NCBI GenBank assembly: GCA_027728065.1
Contig: JAQBVO010000009.1
Location: 1 to 56,502 of the forward strand
DNA length: 56,502 bases
Direction: 5' to 3'
From: Actinomycetota bacterium
GTDB lineage: Bacteria; Actinomycetota; Actinomycetes; Nanopelagicales; Nanopelagicaceae
The position numbers were made by a program, and so were the translations under genes. The notes under the pieces were generated by a model that had not been told where the DNA came from, did no database searches, and saw only the letters and a list, made by a program, of their open reading frames with translations. This document shows positions 33,793 through 42,600 of the stretch, piece by piece (positions within the stretch are counted from its first letter, which is position 1; every line of letters starts with the position of its first letter).

Positions 33793-34605
33793 TTAGTTCG
33801 CGAACAAGTTTAGATTTGTTAGCGACGGCCACAGGGCAAAGAGAATTGAAATCGGCAGAATAAGAAAGACCACGGGAATCATCATTGATATTTCTGCCTT
33901 GCCCGCTGCATTCATGATGATATTGCGCTGATTAGCGCGGGCTTCGGTTGCATGGCGGGATAAGACCTCAATTAATGGTGCGCCTCGCAAAGTTGCAGTG
34001 ACAATTGCATCTATAAATCTGCGAATCATTACCGACTTCACCCGACGGCCCATGGCATCAAGGCTGGTATGCAACGGCTCGCCAGTGCGCACTGATGAGA
34101 TAACTGTGGCAAACTCTTTTGATAGTTCGCCATTTGCAGACTCGGCAATTCGCAACATCGCACTCATTGGCGTTTCACCGGCGGCGATAGCTAGAGTGAG
34201 CATTTCAACGATAGCTGGGAACTCGGCCTCGATTATTCGTCGACGGTCTTTTACTTGGCTCGTAAGTTCGCGATCGATAATGACATAGATTAAAACTGCC
34301 ATAAGCCCGCTTAGAAGCAAAGCTACAAAGAGCGAATGGTTTGAGATAAGTATTAAGACCGAAACCATTGCCGCGCTAGCTGCACAAAAACCGATTTGTC
34401 GAATTCGAAAATTTTGATAATCCTGCTCGCTGCCTTTTCCCAGCTCTTCCAAGCGCAGATGAATGCCGCTCTTATCACGGCTCTTTCCAACACTAGCTCT
34501 AGCTCCTCGCTCCAACTCTTTAAAGGGATTACCTGCTGAATCAAAGATAAAGAGCAGTCCGCCTGGAATTGCAAAGAGCATTGCTATGGCAATTATTGTA
34601 AACAT
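33793..34605 (-). CDS. tadC: TadC-like inner-membrane platform protein (GspF family)
   Basis: A 270-residue T2SS-F/GspF-domain protein. After an N-terminal membrane helix and a cytoplasmic stretch come two helices, then the F domain (FPAIVEMLTLAIAAGETPMSAMLRIAE, MGRRVKSVMIRRFIDAIVTATLRGAPLIEVLSRHA) and a final helix. In Tad/Flp systems TadB and TadC form the membrane platform that the CpaF motor drives to assemble pili. It begins 9 bases after the tadB-like gene, in one operon with cpaF. The TadB/TadC names follow gene order. Confidence 0.82.
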   Translation of the reverse strand: MFTIIAIAMLFAIPGGLLFIFDSAGNPFKELERGARASVGKSRDKSGIHLRLEELGKGSEQDYQNFRIRQIGFCAASAAMVSVLILISNHSLFVALLLSGLMAVLIYVIIDRELTSQVKDRRRIIEAEFPAIVEMLTLAIAAGETPMSAMLRIAESANGELSKEFATVISSVRTGEPLHTSLDAMGRRVKSVMIRRFIDAIVTATLRGAPLIEVLSRHATEARANQRNIIMNAAGKAEISMMIPVVFLILPISILFALWPSLTNLNLFAN

Positions 34606-34614
34606 TCTTGGTTT

Positions 34615-35328
34615 TTACCTGCTTCCAGTGAAAACGCGGGGTGCTTGAGGTAGACGACCTAAACGATTCATCCATATATATGCAATCGCCGTCATAACCA
34701 ATCCAGCGATCAAAATCCCACCACCGGTTGGAGTTGAGTATGCAGCGGCAGTACTGGGTTGCGTTGATAGCAAGAGAAGCAGGATCCATGGGGCTGCAGC
34801 AGATAGATGTGCTGAGTTTTTAATCCAGCCATGTTTAACTTCGATTTCGCGGCGCAGTGCTAGATCTTGTCGTAGAAAATCTCCAAGCGTGCGCAGAATC
34901 GATAAGAGTTCGCTTCCGCCAAGGGCCTTAGAGATTAATAAGGCTTCAAAAATCTGATCACTTCCGTGGTGGTGAAAGAGCTCTTTTAGCTCGGCAATCG
35001 CTTCGCCGATATCTCCGTGGCGATAGAGCTCGCTACGAAAATTTGTAAATGCTGGTCGTAGTATTTCTGGGCCACGCGTTGAAAGTCCGGCAAGTGATTC
35101 GGTTAAAGACAGACCTGATTGAATTCCAGACATTAAATGATCTATTACTTCCGGCCATGCAGCCACTAGGGCCGATTCATTGTGGAGATTTCTGCTTCGC
35201 AATGTTACGAATGTGATTCCAGCTACGAGTGCGCCAAAGGCGAGTGCAATCGAGATCGCTCCAGTTGCTATAAAGATAACTGCAATTGTTACGGATGAGA
35301 ATGCAGCGCTGCGCAGTTTAATTCTCAT
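34615..35328 (-). CDS. tadB: TadB-like inner-membrane platform protein (GspF family)
   Basis: The 237-residue protein has N-terminal membrane helices, a central F domain (WPEVIDHLMSGIQSGLSLTESLAGL, EALLISKALGGSELLSILRTLGDFLRQDLALRREIE) and C-terminal helices. ATG 35328 overlaps the cpaF stop (ATGA), so translation is coupled; GTG 35340 would lie further inside cpaF. It is the first of two GspF-family genes after the motor ATPase, which is the usual TadB position. Confidence 0.83.
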   Translation of the reverse strand: MRIKLRSAAFSSVTIAVIFIATGAISIALAFGALVAGITFVTLRSRNLHNESALVAAWPEVIDHLMSGIQSGLSLTESLAGLSTRGPEILRPAFTNFRSELYRHGDIGEAIAELKELFHHHGSDQIFEALLISKALGGSELLSILRTLGDFLRQDLALRREIEVKHGWIKNSAHLSAAAPWILLLLLSTQPSTAAAYSTPTGGGILIAGLVMTAIAYIWMNRLGRLPQAPRVFTGSR

Positions 35329-36365
35329 TGACGCCACCAAGAGGTAAGTGGTGAGCCGATTGCAGCGAACTTATCGGCATGGGGAAGCGTCCCAATGCCG
35401 CGGTCGTAGTCAGTGCCATTCCAGATCCAGAGGGTTTCAATCTCGGCGCGATCATTTTCATATCGCCCAGTCAGAGCAGATATCTCTTTAACACGGCGCA
35501 TTCCGCTTTGATCGAGGGATAGATGAACAATCAAATCAAAGGCCGATGCAACTGTTGGCGCGATGAATTTATGAGAGATATTTTCACCGGCTAATAGAGG
35601 TAGCGTCTGCAGTTTGATAATCGCATCACGGGGAGAGTTAGCGTGCAGTGTGCCCATGCCGGGAAGCCCCGAGTTAAGTGCAATGAGAAGATCTAGCGCC
35701 TCGGCCTCACGGACTTCACCAACAATGATGCGAGATGGGCGCATACGTAAGGACTCTTTAATTAATCGGCGTAGCGGAATTTCGCCTTCGCCCTGCAGAT
35801 TTGCGCTGCGGGTTTGAAGTGCAACGACATCGGGAAGTTGTGGGCTTAACTCAAATACTTCTTCAATCGTAACTACCCGCTCGGTGCGTGGGATTGCACT
35901 GGCTAGAGCGTTGAGCATTGTGGTCTTTCCCGCCTGCGTTCCTCCGCTAACTAAAATATTTAACCCTGCGCGTACCGAGTTCTTAAGAGCCGTTGCAATA
36001 AAATCGCTCATGACGCCGCGTTCGACTAAATCATCACAATCTAAGTTACGCATCAGATGCTTTCGAATATTAACTGCCCAGTGTTGAGCGGTGATTTCAG
36101 GGATTGCAACATGCAAGCGACTGCCATCGGGTAGGCGTACATCCACAAATGGGTGTGAGAGATCTAAGCGACGACCGCTCCACATCAGAGCGCGTTCGAC
36201 GATATTGCGAACCTCCTCATGTGTGAGTAGAAGATTTGTTAACTCGCTCTTGCCAGAGCGGGCGATAAAGATGCGCTCGGGGGAGTTAATCCAAATCTCT
36301 TCAACCGTTGAGTCCTTCATAAAGGCTGCGATAGCACCGAAAGTAATATCTATATCTAGATCCAT
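35325..36365 (-). CDS. cpaF: CpaF/TadA secretion ATPase
   Basis: A 346-residue type II/IV secretion ATPase. Walker A is VSGGTQAGKTTMLNAL; the Asp box (TIEEVFELSP), Walker B (RIIVGEVREAEALDLL) and His box (GMGTLHANSPRDAI) are all present, so it should be an active hexameric motor for Flp pili. The N-terminal part is shorter than in many CpaF proteins. TAGATT (36372-36377) ends 6 bases before ATG 36365, suggesting a leaderless operon mRNA cpaF-tadB-tadC. No pilin, prepilin peptidase or TadE/F gene is in the window, so the rest of the pilus system must be elsewhere or absent. Confidence 0.92.
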   Translation of the reverse strand: MDLDIDITFGAIAAFMKDSTVEEIWINSPERIFIARSGKSELTNLLLTHEEVRNIVERALMWSGRRLDLSHPFVDVRLPDGSRLHVAIPEITAQHWAVNIRKHLMRNLDCDDLVERGVMSDFIATALKNSVRAGLNILVSGGTQAGKTTMLNALASAIPRTERVVTIEEVFELSPQLPDVVALQTRSANLQGEGEIPLRRLIKESLRMRPSRIIVGEVREAEALDLLIALNSGLPGMGTLHANSPRDAIIKLQTLPLLAGENISHKFIAPTVASAFDLIVHLSLDQSGMRRVKEISALTGRYENDRAEIETLWIWNGTDYDRGIGTLPHADKFAAIGSPLTSWWRQ

Positions 36366-36410
36366 GTGGGGAATCTAGGTCTGTCACAGAGCGTTACGTT
36401 GGGCTTAGGA

Positions 36411-36893
36411 TCAATGCGTGGATAAAGGGGCGAGATCCAATCGATTCAGTAGCTCTAGCGCGCTCTCGCCCCGCAGCGATGTAGCCATGGAGAGGGAGAT
36501 TTGTAGGGTTTCATTCACGCACAGTGATGGAGTTGAGCCAAGACGTGTGATCAACTGCTGCGCGGCTATCTCTCCATCACTCATTAAAATTACACACTCA
36601 TTGACCCCTAAGCGGCCAATGCAATCATGGCTGCGTGTGAGGGTGCGCAGCTCGCAGGAAAAACGCAGAATATCTTCGGCACCAACTGTAGATGCACCTT
36701 CTTTGACGAGCTTTCTTTCAAAGCTTATCTTTACAACGCTAAAACTAATCTTAGTGCGCCTAGAGAGTGCGACTTCACGCCGCAGTTGTTCATAGAAGAA
36801 TGCAGGAGCGGCTAAATGTGTCTGCGAATCATGGATTCCATCATGAGAGAAGAGTGGGCCACCTTGGTCTGCATGAGTTAATCTGGGCTCCAT
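36411..36893 (-). CDS. Degenerate GGDEF-domain protein
   Basis: The 160-residue protein is a single diguanylate-cyclase-like domain. FFYEQLRREVALSRRTKISFSVVKISF resembles the first helix and strand, DILRFSCELRTLTRSHDCIGRLGVNECVILMSD the helix and hairpin where active cyclases have GG(D/E)EF; here the loop reads GVNEC, so catalysis is unlikely. It ends 45 bases before cpaF on the same strand and might regulate the Tad operon, but this is inference. Start ATG 36893 shares its CATG with the divergent gene's start; TTG 36911 is the alternative. Confidence 0.68.
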   Translation of the reverse strand: MEPRLTHADQGGPLFSHDGIHDSQTHLAAPAFFYEQLRREVALSRRTKISFSVVKISFERKLVKEGASTVGAEDILRFSCELRTLTRSHDCIGRLGVNECVILMSDGEIAAQQLITRLGSTPSLCVNETLQISLSMATSLRGESALELLNRLDLAPLSTH

Positions 36894-37269
36894 GAAACAG
36901 GATCCTGCCAAGGCGGCTAAGGCTCGGGCAGTAGTGGCATCCCTACTTATTCTTGAAGCGGTGATTATCGCTGGCCTTGGTCTATGGTTAATTTTCTTGG
37001 CCCTGAGCGCTGATAGCTTTGAATCGCTACCTCTGCTTGGTGATCTGCTATTTGTGGCCGCAGGTAGCGGTGGATTGGCAGCCTCTGCAATGGGATATCG
37101 ACGTGGAAAATACTTTGGTCGAGCTCCTGCAGTGCTTGCTAATTTAATTGCGCTAGGTGTTGTCTCCTATCAAGTTCAGGCTGGGTTATGGATAGCTGCA
37201 ATCCCATTGGCGCTACTGGCTAGTGCGACATTAATCGCAGCTCTTCGAGCGATACCAACTAGTGAGTAA
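36892..37269 (+). CDS. Small four-helix membrane protein, unknown function
   Basis: The 125-residue product has about four hydrophobic helices: VVASLLILEAVIIAGLGLWL, a segment after ESLPLLGDLLF, APAVLANLIALGVVSYQ and LWIAAIPLALLASATL. I do not recognise a named family, though actinobacteria have many such proteins. TAATCT (36879-36884) lies 7 bases before ATG 36892, so the mRNA may be leaderless. Its start codon overlaps that of the divergent GGDEF-like gene, so each promoter lies inside the other's coding sequence. Confidence 0.7.
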   Translation: MKQDPAKAAKARAVVASLLILEAVIIAGLGLWLIFLALSADSFESLPLLGDLLFVAAGSGGLAASAMGYRRGKYFGRAPAVLANLIALGVVSYQVQAGLWIAAIPLALLASATLIAALRAIPTSE

Positions 37270-37281
37270 GTGGTTGAATTC

Positions 37282-38751
37282 TTAAAGTGCATCTTGAGAC
37301 TTAGCTTCTGTGGTTGCAAATGATCGAGTTTTAATTTTATGTCGTAAGGCAAAATAGCCCATAACTTGTAAGAATAGACTTAAAGGCATTGTTGGTATCC
37401 GATAGCGGTGATCGCCAACAGTCCCCATTGCTACTAGCCAAGAGACCACAATCGGCGCGATTGTTACATAAGCGATGTGCCTGTAAATATCCTTCATTGA
37501 TCGGAGCCAAAAAAAGCCAATAAACATGAGCGAAATGCAACTCAGCATCCAAACAAATGAAATTACCTTACTGACAGAGTTAGTAACAAGGGTATATCCC
37601 TCTGTACTACTCGTCGCGATATTTACAATAGGATTTATTTTGAGCCAAGGGTTACGCGCCATTGTTCCATTTCCAAGTGGACCGTACCAAGGTGACCAGA
37701 AATAGAATCCCTTATTAATAAATAGGCGAACTGCCTTTACGGGATGAGTTACGTACCATTTGATAACACATTTCACGAGATCACTATCGGAAACAACAGT
37801 CTTCGGCGCAATCGGTTCACATGGTACTGTCGGACCAGTACGTCCGTATCCACCTGAAGTCTCGTCTCCAGCACCATGAGCCATATTGCTACCGAGAATG
37901 GTTGCGATTACTGCCTGACCAACAGATTGAATATTGCGTTGGACCGTAACTGCTGGCGCAATAGCCATAACCCCAATGACTCCAGCGAGAATGGCAACCT
38001 GAACTTTGCGACTCTTGTACATCAGCGCCCATACAATAGTAATTACAGTTGAGGTTAGAATCCAGCGCGGCTGTATAAATGATGCAAGAGCCGAGAAGGC
38101 TCCAACACCAAGGATGCAGAAAAGAAATTTACGGTTGCAATCAATTCGTTTGGACATAATTATTATGCCCGCAATCATTAACATACAAGATGAGAGTAAA
38201 CTCTCATATCCAACTACGAGTGTACTTAAGGAAAGTGTCGGATTAAAGGCAATTACGAGACTAATAAGAAAAATGTAGGGCTGTAATCTTGTGTGGCTGA
38301 GTTGTTTGACAAAGTAGTAACTTGCATAGGCATAAAATGCACTCTGAAAAAAGGAGAGAAGCCAAACAGCATTGACGAGAGAAAACTTGGCAATGAGCCA
38401 GATCAAAATTGGATAGCCAGATGGCATGTATGAGAGGACACTGACATCGGAAAAGTAACCCTGTTTAATCAGTCCATCGGCACCCTGGAGCCAACTTATT
38501 CCATCAGAGCCCAACCAGCCGCCAGAAGGTATATTGGTAAGAACAATTATTTTAATGAGTAAGGCAAGTAAGGGAATCACAACGATAGAGGTATTGAGCT
38601 TATTGATTTTTTTGTCCTGGCCCTGGCGAGCCGATTTTGAATTACTAGCCAAAAAAAAGACACCCCCAAAGTAGAGAAGTAAAGTATGAACCCTAATATT
38701 GATTTTTTCCACAAGGCTCGATGAGTACAACGAGCTGAGTTGGCACTCCAT
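37282..38751 (-). CDS. Multi-pass membrane protein, GT-C glycosyltransferase-like
   Basis: The 489-residue protein has roughly ten membrane helices and an early loop WLGSDGISWLQGADGLIKQGYF with acidic residues, where GT-C transferases (using lipid-linked sugars) place their catalytic Asp. Its C-terminal part has YRIPTMPLSLFLQVMGY, like ArnT/PMT-type proteins whose last loops read H-R-Y-R-x-P. I call it GT-C-like, not a specific enzyme. ATG 38751 follows the SDR stop by 6 bases; TTG 38652 behind GGGGGTG is another possible start and would remove an unlikely N-terminus. Confidence 0.68.
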   Translation of the reverse strand: MECQLSSLYSSSLVEKINIRVHTLLLYFGGVFFLASNSKSARQGQDKKINKLNTSIVVIPLLALLIKIIVLTNIPSGGWLGSDGISWLQGADGLIKQGYFSDVSVLSYMPSGYPILIWLIAKFSLVNAVWLLSFFQSAFYAYASYYFVKQLSHTRLQPYIFLISLVIAFNPTLSLSTLVVGYESLLSSCMLMIAGIIIMSKRIDCNRKFLFCILGVGAFSALASFIQPRWILTSTVITIVWALMYKSRKVQVAILAGVIGVMAIAPAVTVQRNIQSVGQAVIATILGSNMAHGAGDETSGGYGRTGPTVPCEPIAPKTVVSDSDLVKCVIKWYVTHPVKAVRLFINKGFYFWSPWYGPLGNGTMARNPWLKINPIVNIATSSTEGYTLVTNSVSKVISFVWMLSCISLMFIGFFWLRSMKDIYRHIAYVTIAPIVVSWLVAMGTVGDHRYRIPTMPLSLFLQVMGYFALRHKIKTRSFATTEAKSQDAL

Positions 38752-38757
38752 AAATAT

Positions 38758-39477
38758 TTACCAGGGAACGATTTGATTGTCCTCCCACAAAACGCCAGTA
38801 GTATCTCCAGGATTAAATTCGCGGGTTGCAAGCCAGATCGCAGTTGCTGCGCCCTCTGCTGCACTGCGCGGTGCATCGGGGCCACCCATATCTGTTCGTG
38901 AATGGTTGGGACAGATTGCATCGACTAAAAGACCGCGGGAGCCTAATCCTGTCTCATGTGCCAGATTTCGTACAAGTGCATTTACTCCAGCTTTGCTAAC
39001 TCTGTATGGAGCAAGGCCTCCAGCATTTCCTGGCCCAGACATTCGACCCAAGCATGCTGAGTAGATAATTATTCGACCCTCTCGCGCCGCAGCCATCGCA
39101 GGTGCTAATCCGTTGACGATTGTGAAGACCGAGTCGAGATTTATCGCCATCACACGCCGCCACTCTTGATCTGTGCTCTTAAGAACCTTAGACATCTTTT
39201 CACTCATCACCCCATGGGCCAGCATTAAAATCTGCGCCGTTGGTTGTTGCTCGGCAATTAAATCCACCACTATCCGTGTTGCCTGCAGATCTTGCAGATC
39301 AACTGCATAGGTAGTAAATCTTTGATCTGCAAACTCACTTTCCAGAGCGAGCTTGGCACTGGATAGGCCGCTCTCATTCTTTGAGATCATCACAAGGTCA
39401 TAGCCGGCAGCGGCTAGCCCACGTGCACTTTCAAATCCCAGGCCACGGCTTGCACCTGTAACCACTGCCAGAGCCAT
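38758..39477 (-). CDS. Short-chain dehydrogenase/reductase (SDR)
   Basis: The 239-residue SDR has the cofactor motif TGASRGLGFESA (TGxxxGxG) near the N-terminus, ILMLAHGVM in the NNAG position, the catalytic Ser in IIIYSACLGR and the Tyr-x-x-x-Lys in YRVSKAGVNALVRNLA. The substrate is not predictable. ATG 39477 gives the usual start, 5 residues before the glycine motif. It is transcribed with the downstream GT-C-like gene. Confidence 0.88.
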   Translation of the reverse strand: MALAVVTGASRGLGFESARGLAAAGYDLVMISKNESGLSSAKLALESEFADQRFTTYAVDLQDLQATRIVVDLIAEQQPTAQILMLAHGVMSEKMSKVLKSTDQEWRRVMAINLDSVFTIVNGLAPAMAAAREGRIIIYSACLGRMSGPGNAGGLAPYRVSKAGVNALVRNLAHETGLGSRGLLVDAICPNHSRTDMGGPDAPRSAAEGAATAIWLATREFNPGDTTGVLWEDNQIVPW

Positions 39478-39509
39478 GGGCAAACTCTGCCCCAGATTTC
39501 TCTTAGGTG

Positions 39510-39547
39510 CACAGTGAGTTGCACTGTGGTCAATCTCGCCGTATCAG
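39510..39547 (+). promoter_or_regulatory. Dyad and candidate promoter upstream of kgd
   Basis: A perfect dyad CACAGTG-N5-CACTGTG (39510-39528) overlaps a possible -35 box TTGCAC (39519-39524), followed after 17 bases by TATCAG (39542-39547). This would be a plausible operator for the 2-oxoglutarate dehydrogenase gene at 39622. The -10 box is a weak match. Confidence 0.35.
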
Positions 39548-39621
39548 CGCTACATCTAGCCTTAATCGGGTGTGCCATGCCCGATAGGCTTGACCAACTC
39601 ACGCCAAGAAGGAGTTCGCCA

Positions 39622-42600
39622 GTGTCGGCACAGGATTTTGGTGCAAATGATTGGCTCGTCGATGAGATGTACGAGCATTATTTAGCAGACCCTTCATCCG
39701 TTGACCCTGCATGGGTTGAGTACTTTAAAATTAATAAGCCAGGTACTCCAGCGGCCCCAATATCTGCACAACAATCCCCGCCGCCGGTTTCAAAGGGAGT
39801 TCCCCCAGTTCCTAAAAGGCAACAGGTTGCCCCAGCCGTTCCTCCCGCAGTGCCTGTGCAACAAGTGCCTGTGCAACAAGTGCCTGTGCAACAAGCGCCC
39901 GTGCAACAACCAATCGTTAGAGATGCGGCAACACGTCAACCAACTCCTGCAGATCCAGTCGTTAAACCAGTTCCAGTTTTAATAACACCGAGTGCATCAA
40001 CGCTCGAACCTATTCGTGGAGTATCTGCCCGTGTAGTTCAATCTATGGAGGCATCGCTCTCAGTTCCAACTGCCACCTCAGTGCGCGCAGTTGCAGCAAA
40101 GTTAATGATTGATAATCGAATCGTCATTAACAATCATCTCAAACGTGCGCGCGGTGGTAAAACATCATTCACTCATATCATCGCTTATGCCATGATTAAA
40201 GCGGTTCGTGCGATGCCAGAGATGAACTCATTTTTTGGCGAACTCGATGGCAAAGCTGCGATAGGACATCCTGAACACATCAATTTAGGTATCGCAATTG
40301 ATTTAGCAAAGGCCGATGGGTCGCGTCAATTATTAGTGCCATCGGTTAAGGGCTGTGAATCAATGGATTTCGCACAGTTCTGGGGCGCATACGAGGCGGT
40401 TATTAAGAAAGCGCGCAGCGGCGCACTTACTGTCGATGACTTTGCCGGCACAACAATGTCTATTACCAATCCAGGCACTCTCGGTACGGTTCATTCGGTA
40501 CCGCGCCTTGTTGTGGGCCAGGGTTTAATTCTTGGAGTTGGCGCACTTGATTACCCTGCCGAATTTCATGGCACTAGCGAGGAAACTCTGGCCAGAATGG
40601 CTATTAGTAAGGTCGTCACACTTACTAGTACATATGACCACCGAGTTATTCAAGGGGCACAATCCGGTGATTTCCTGCGCCGGATGAATGATTATTTACT
40701 AGGTGCCGAAGGTTTTTTCGATGAGATCTTTGCCGCCCTTCGCATCCCATACGAACCAATCCGGTGGGCGATCGATTTCGAGTTTGGTAGAGATGAGCAG
40801 ATCAGTAAGACGGCTCGAGTTCAGCAGTTAATTGCGGCATATCGAACCTTTGGCCACTTGATGGCCGATGTCGATCCATTGGAATATAAGCAGCGCTCTC
40901 ACCCAGATCTAGATGTCGTCACTCATGGCTTAACACTCTGGGATCTCGATCGTGAGTTCGCAACTGGTGGATTTGGCGGCGCATCTTTTATGCCTCTGCG
41001 CAAGATTTTAGGAATTCTGCGCGATTCGTACTGCCGCACAGTGGGCGCCGAATTTATGTATATAGAAAATCGGCAAGAGCGACAATGGTTACAGACCCAT
41101 CTCGAAGTTGGTACACAAAAACTGGCTCCGGAAGAGAATTTACGAATCCTGCACAAACTCAACAGCGCCGAAGCCTTTGAAACTTTCCTGCAGACTAAGT
41201 TTGTTGGACAGAAGCGTTTCTCGCTTGAAGGCGGAGAGTCAGTAATCCCATTGTTAGATGCGGTTTTATCTAGTGCTGCCGATCAAGGTTTAGATGAAGT
41301 CTGTATTGGAATGCCACACCGTGGGCGGTTGAATGTACTGGCAAATGTCGCAGGTAAATCACATGGCCAGATTTTTCAAGAGTTTCAGGGCCATTACGCA
41401 GAAAACCAGGTACAAGGCTCTGGTGATGTGAAGTATCACTTAGGCACAGAGAGCATCTTTACCTCTTATAGCGGTGCAACTACCAAGATTTATTTAGCGG
41501 CTAATCCCTCACATCTTGAGGCGGTTAATCCAGTTCTAGAGGGCATTGTCCGTGCTAAGCAAGATAAGTTAAATATTAAAAATGCTTACTCAGTTCTTTC
41601 GATTTTACTCCATGGCGATGCAGCCTTTGCCGGACAGGGAGTTAACGCTGAACTCCTGCAGATGTCACAGCTAGCTGGATATCGCACAGGCGGCACAATC
41701 CATGTAATTATCGATAATCAAGTTGGTTTTACTACATCTCCAAATGCAGCGCGTACGTCTAGGTATGCAACTGATTTTGCAAAGATTATTCAGGCCCCTG
41801 TTTTCCACGTTAATGGCGATGATCCCGAAGCCTGCGTGCGTGTTGCACTCCTGGCCTTTGAATATCGTCAAAAGTTTAATAAAGATGTTGTTATCGACAT
41901 GCTCTGCTACCGACGTCGCGGCCATAATGAAGGTGACGAGCCAAGCTTTACTCAACCGCTGATGTACAAATTGATTGATGCAAAACGTTCAACACGTACG
42001 TTATATATCGAAGCCCTTATTGGCCGCGGGGATATAACTTCTGAGCAGGCAGAAGAGGTCGCACGCGATTATCAGAGCCAATTAGAAGCCGTGTATGCAG
42101 CCGTTAACAATTTGGAGGCTGAGAGTGATCCCAATTTTAAAGCCCCAGTTGCACCCGATGCAGATGAGATTGTTACCTCCATTAGTGAAGCTCTGGCGCG
42201 AGAGATCGCTGCTACACAGTCGGCCGTTCCTGAAGGATTCAACGTTCACCCTAAGTTATTGCCACAGTTAGCAAAGCGCGTTGAATCTCTCAACAATGGC
42301 TCGATCGACTGGTCGACCGGTGAGATGCTCGCATTCGGCTCACTCCTCAAGGAGGATCGACCAATTCGCCTAGCCGGTCAAGACGTACGCCGTGGGACAT
42401 TTAGTAATCGCCATGCCGTCATTATTGATAAAGAGAATGGCAATGAATGGACACCGCTTCGCGCACTCAATAGCGATGAAAACCATTTCTTTGTTATCGA
42501 CTCATTGCTTAGCGAATATGCAGCGATGGGCTTTGAGTATGGCTATAGCGTTGAACGCGAAGATGCATTAGTGCTTTGGGAGGGTCAGTTTGGTGACTTC

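Noticed and set aside
37282-38751. Recently transferred glycosyltransferase gene
   Set aside because: The gene looks somewhat richer in A and T than its neighbours, but I cannot measure it, and it is tightly linked to the SDR gene with no mobile-element traces.
39514-39621. N-terminal extension of Kgd
   Set aside because: The frame is open to 39514 but contains a dyad and promoter-like boxes; the ribosome-binding site AAGAAGGAG and family alignment support GTG 39622.
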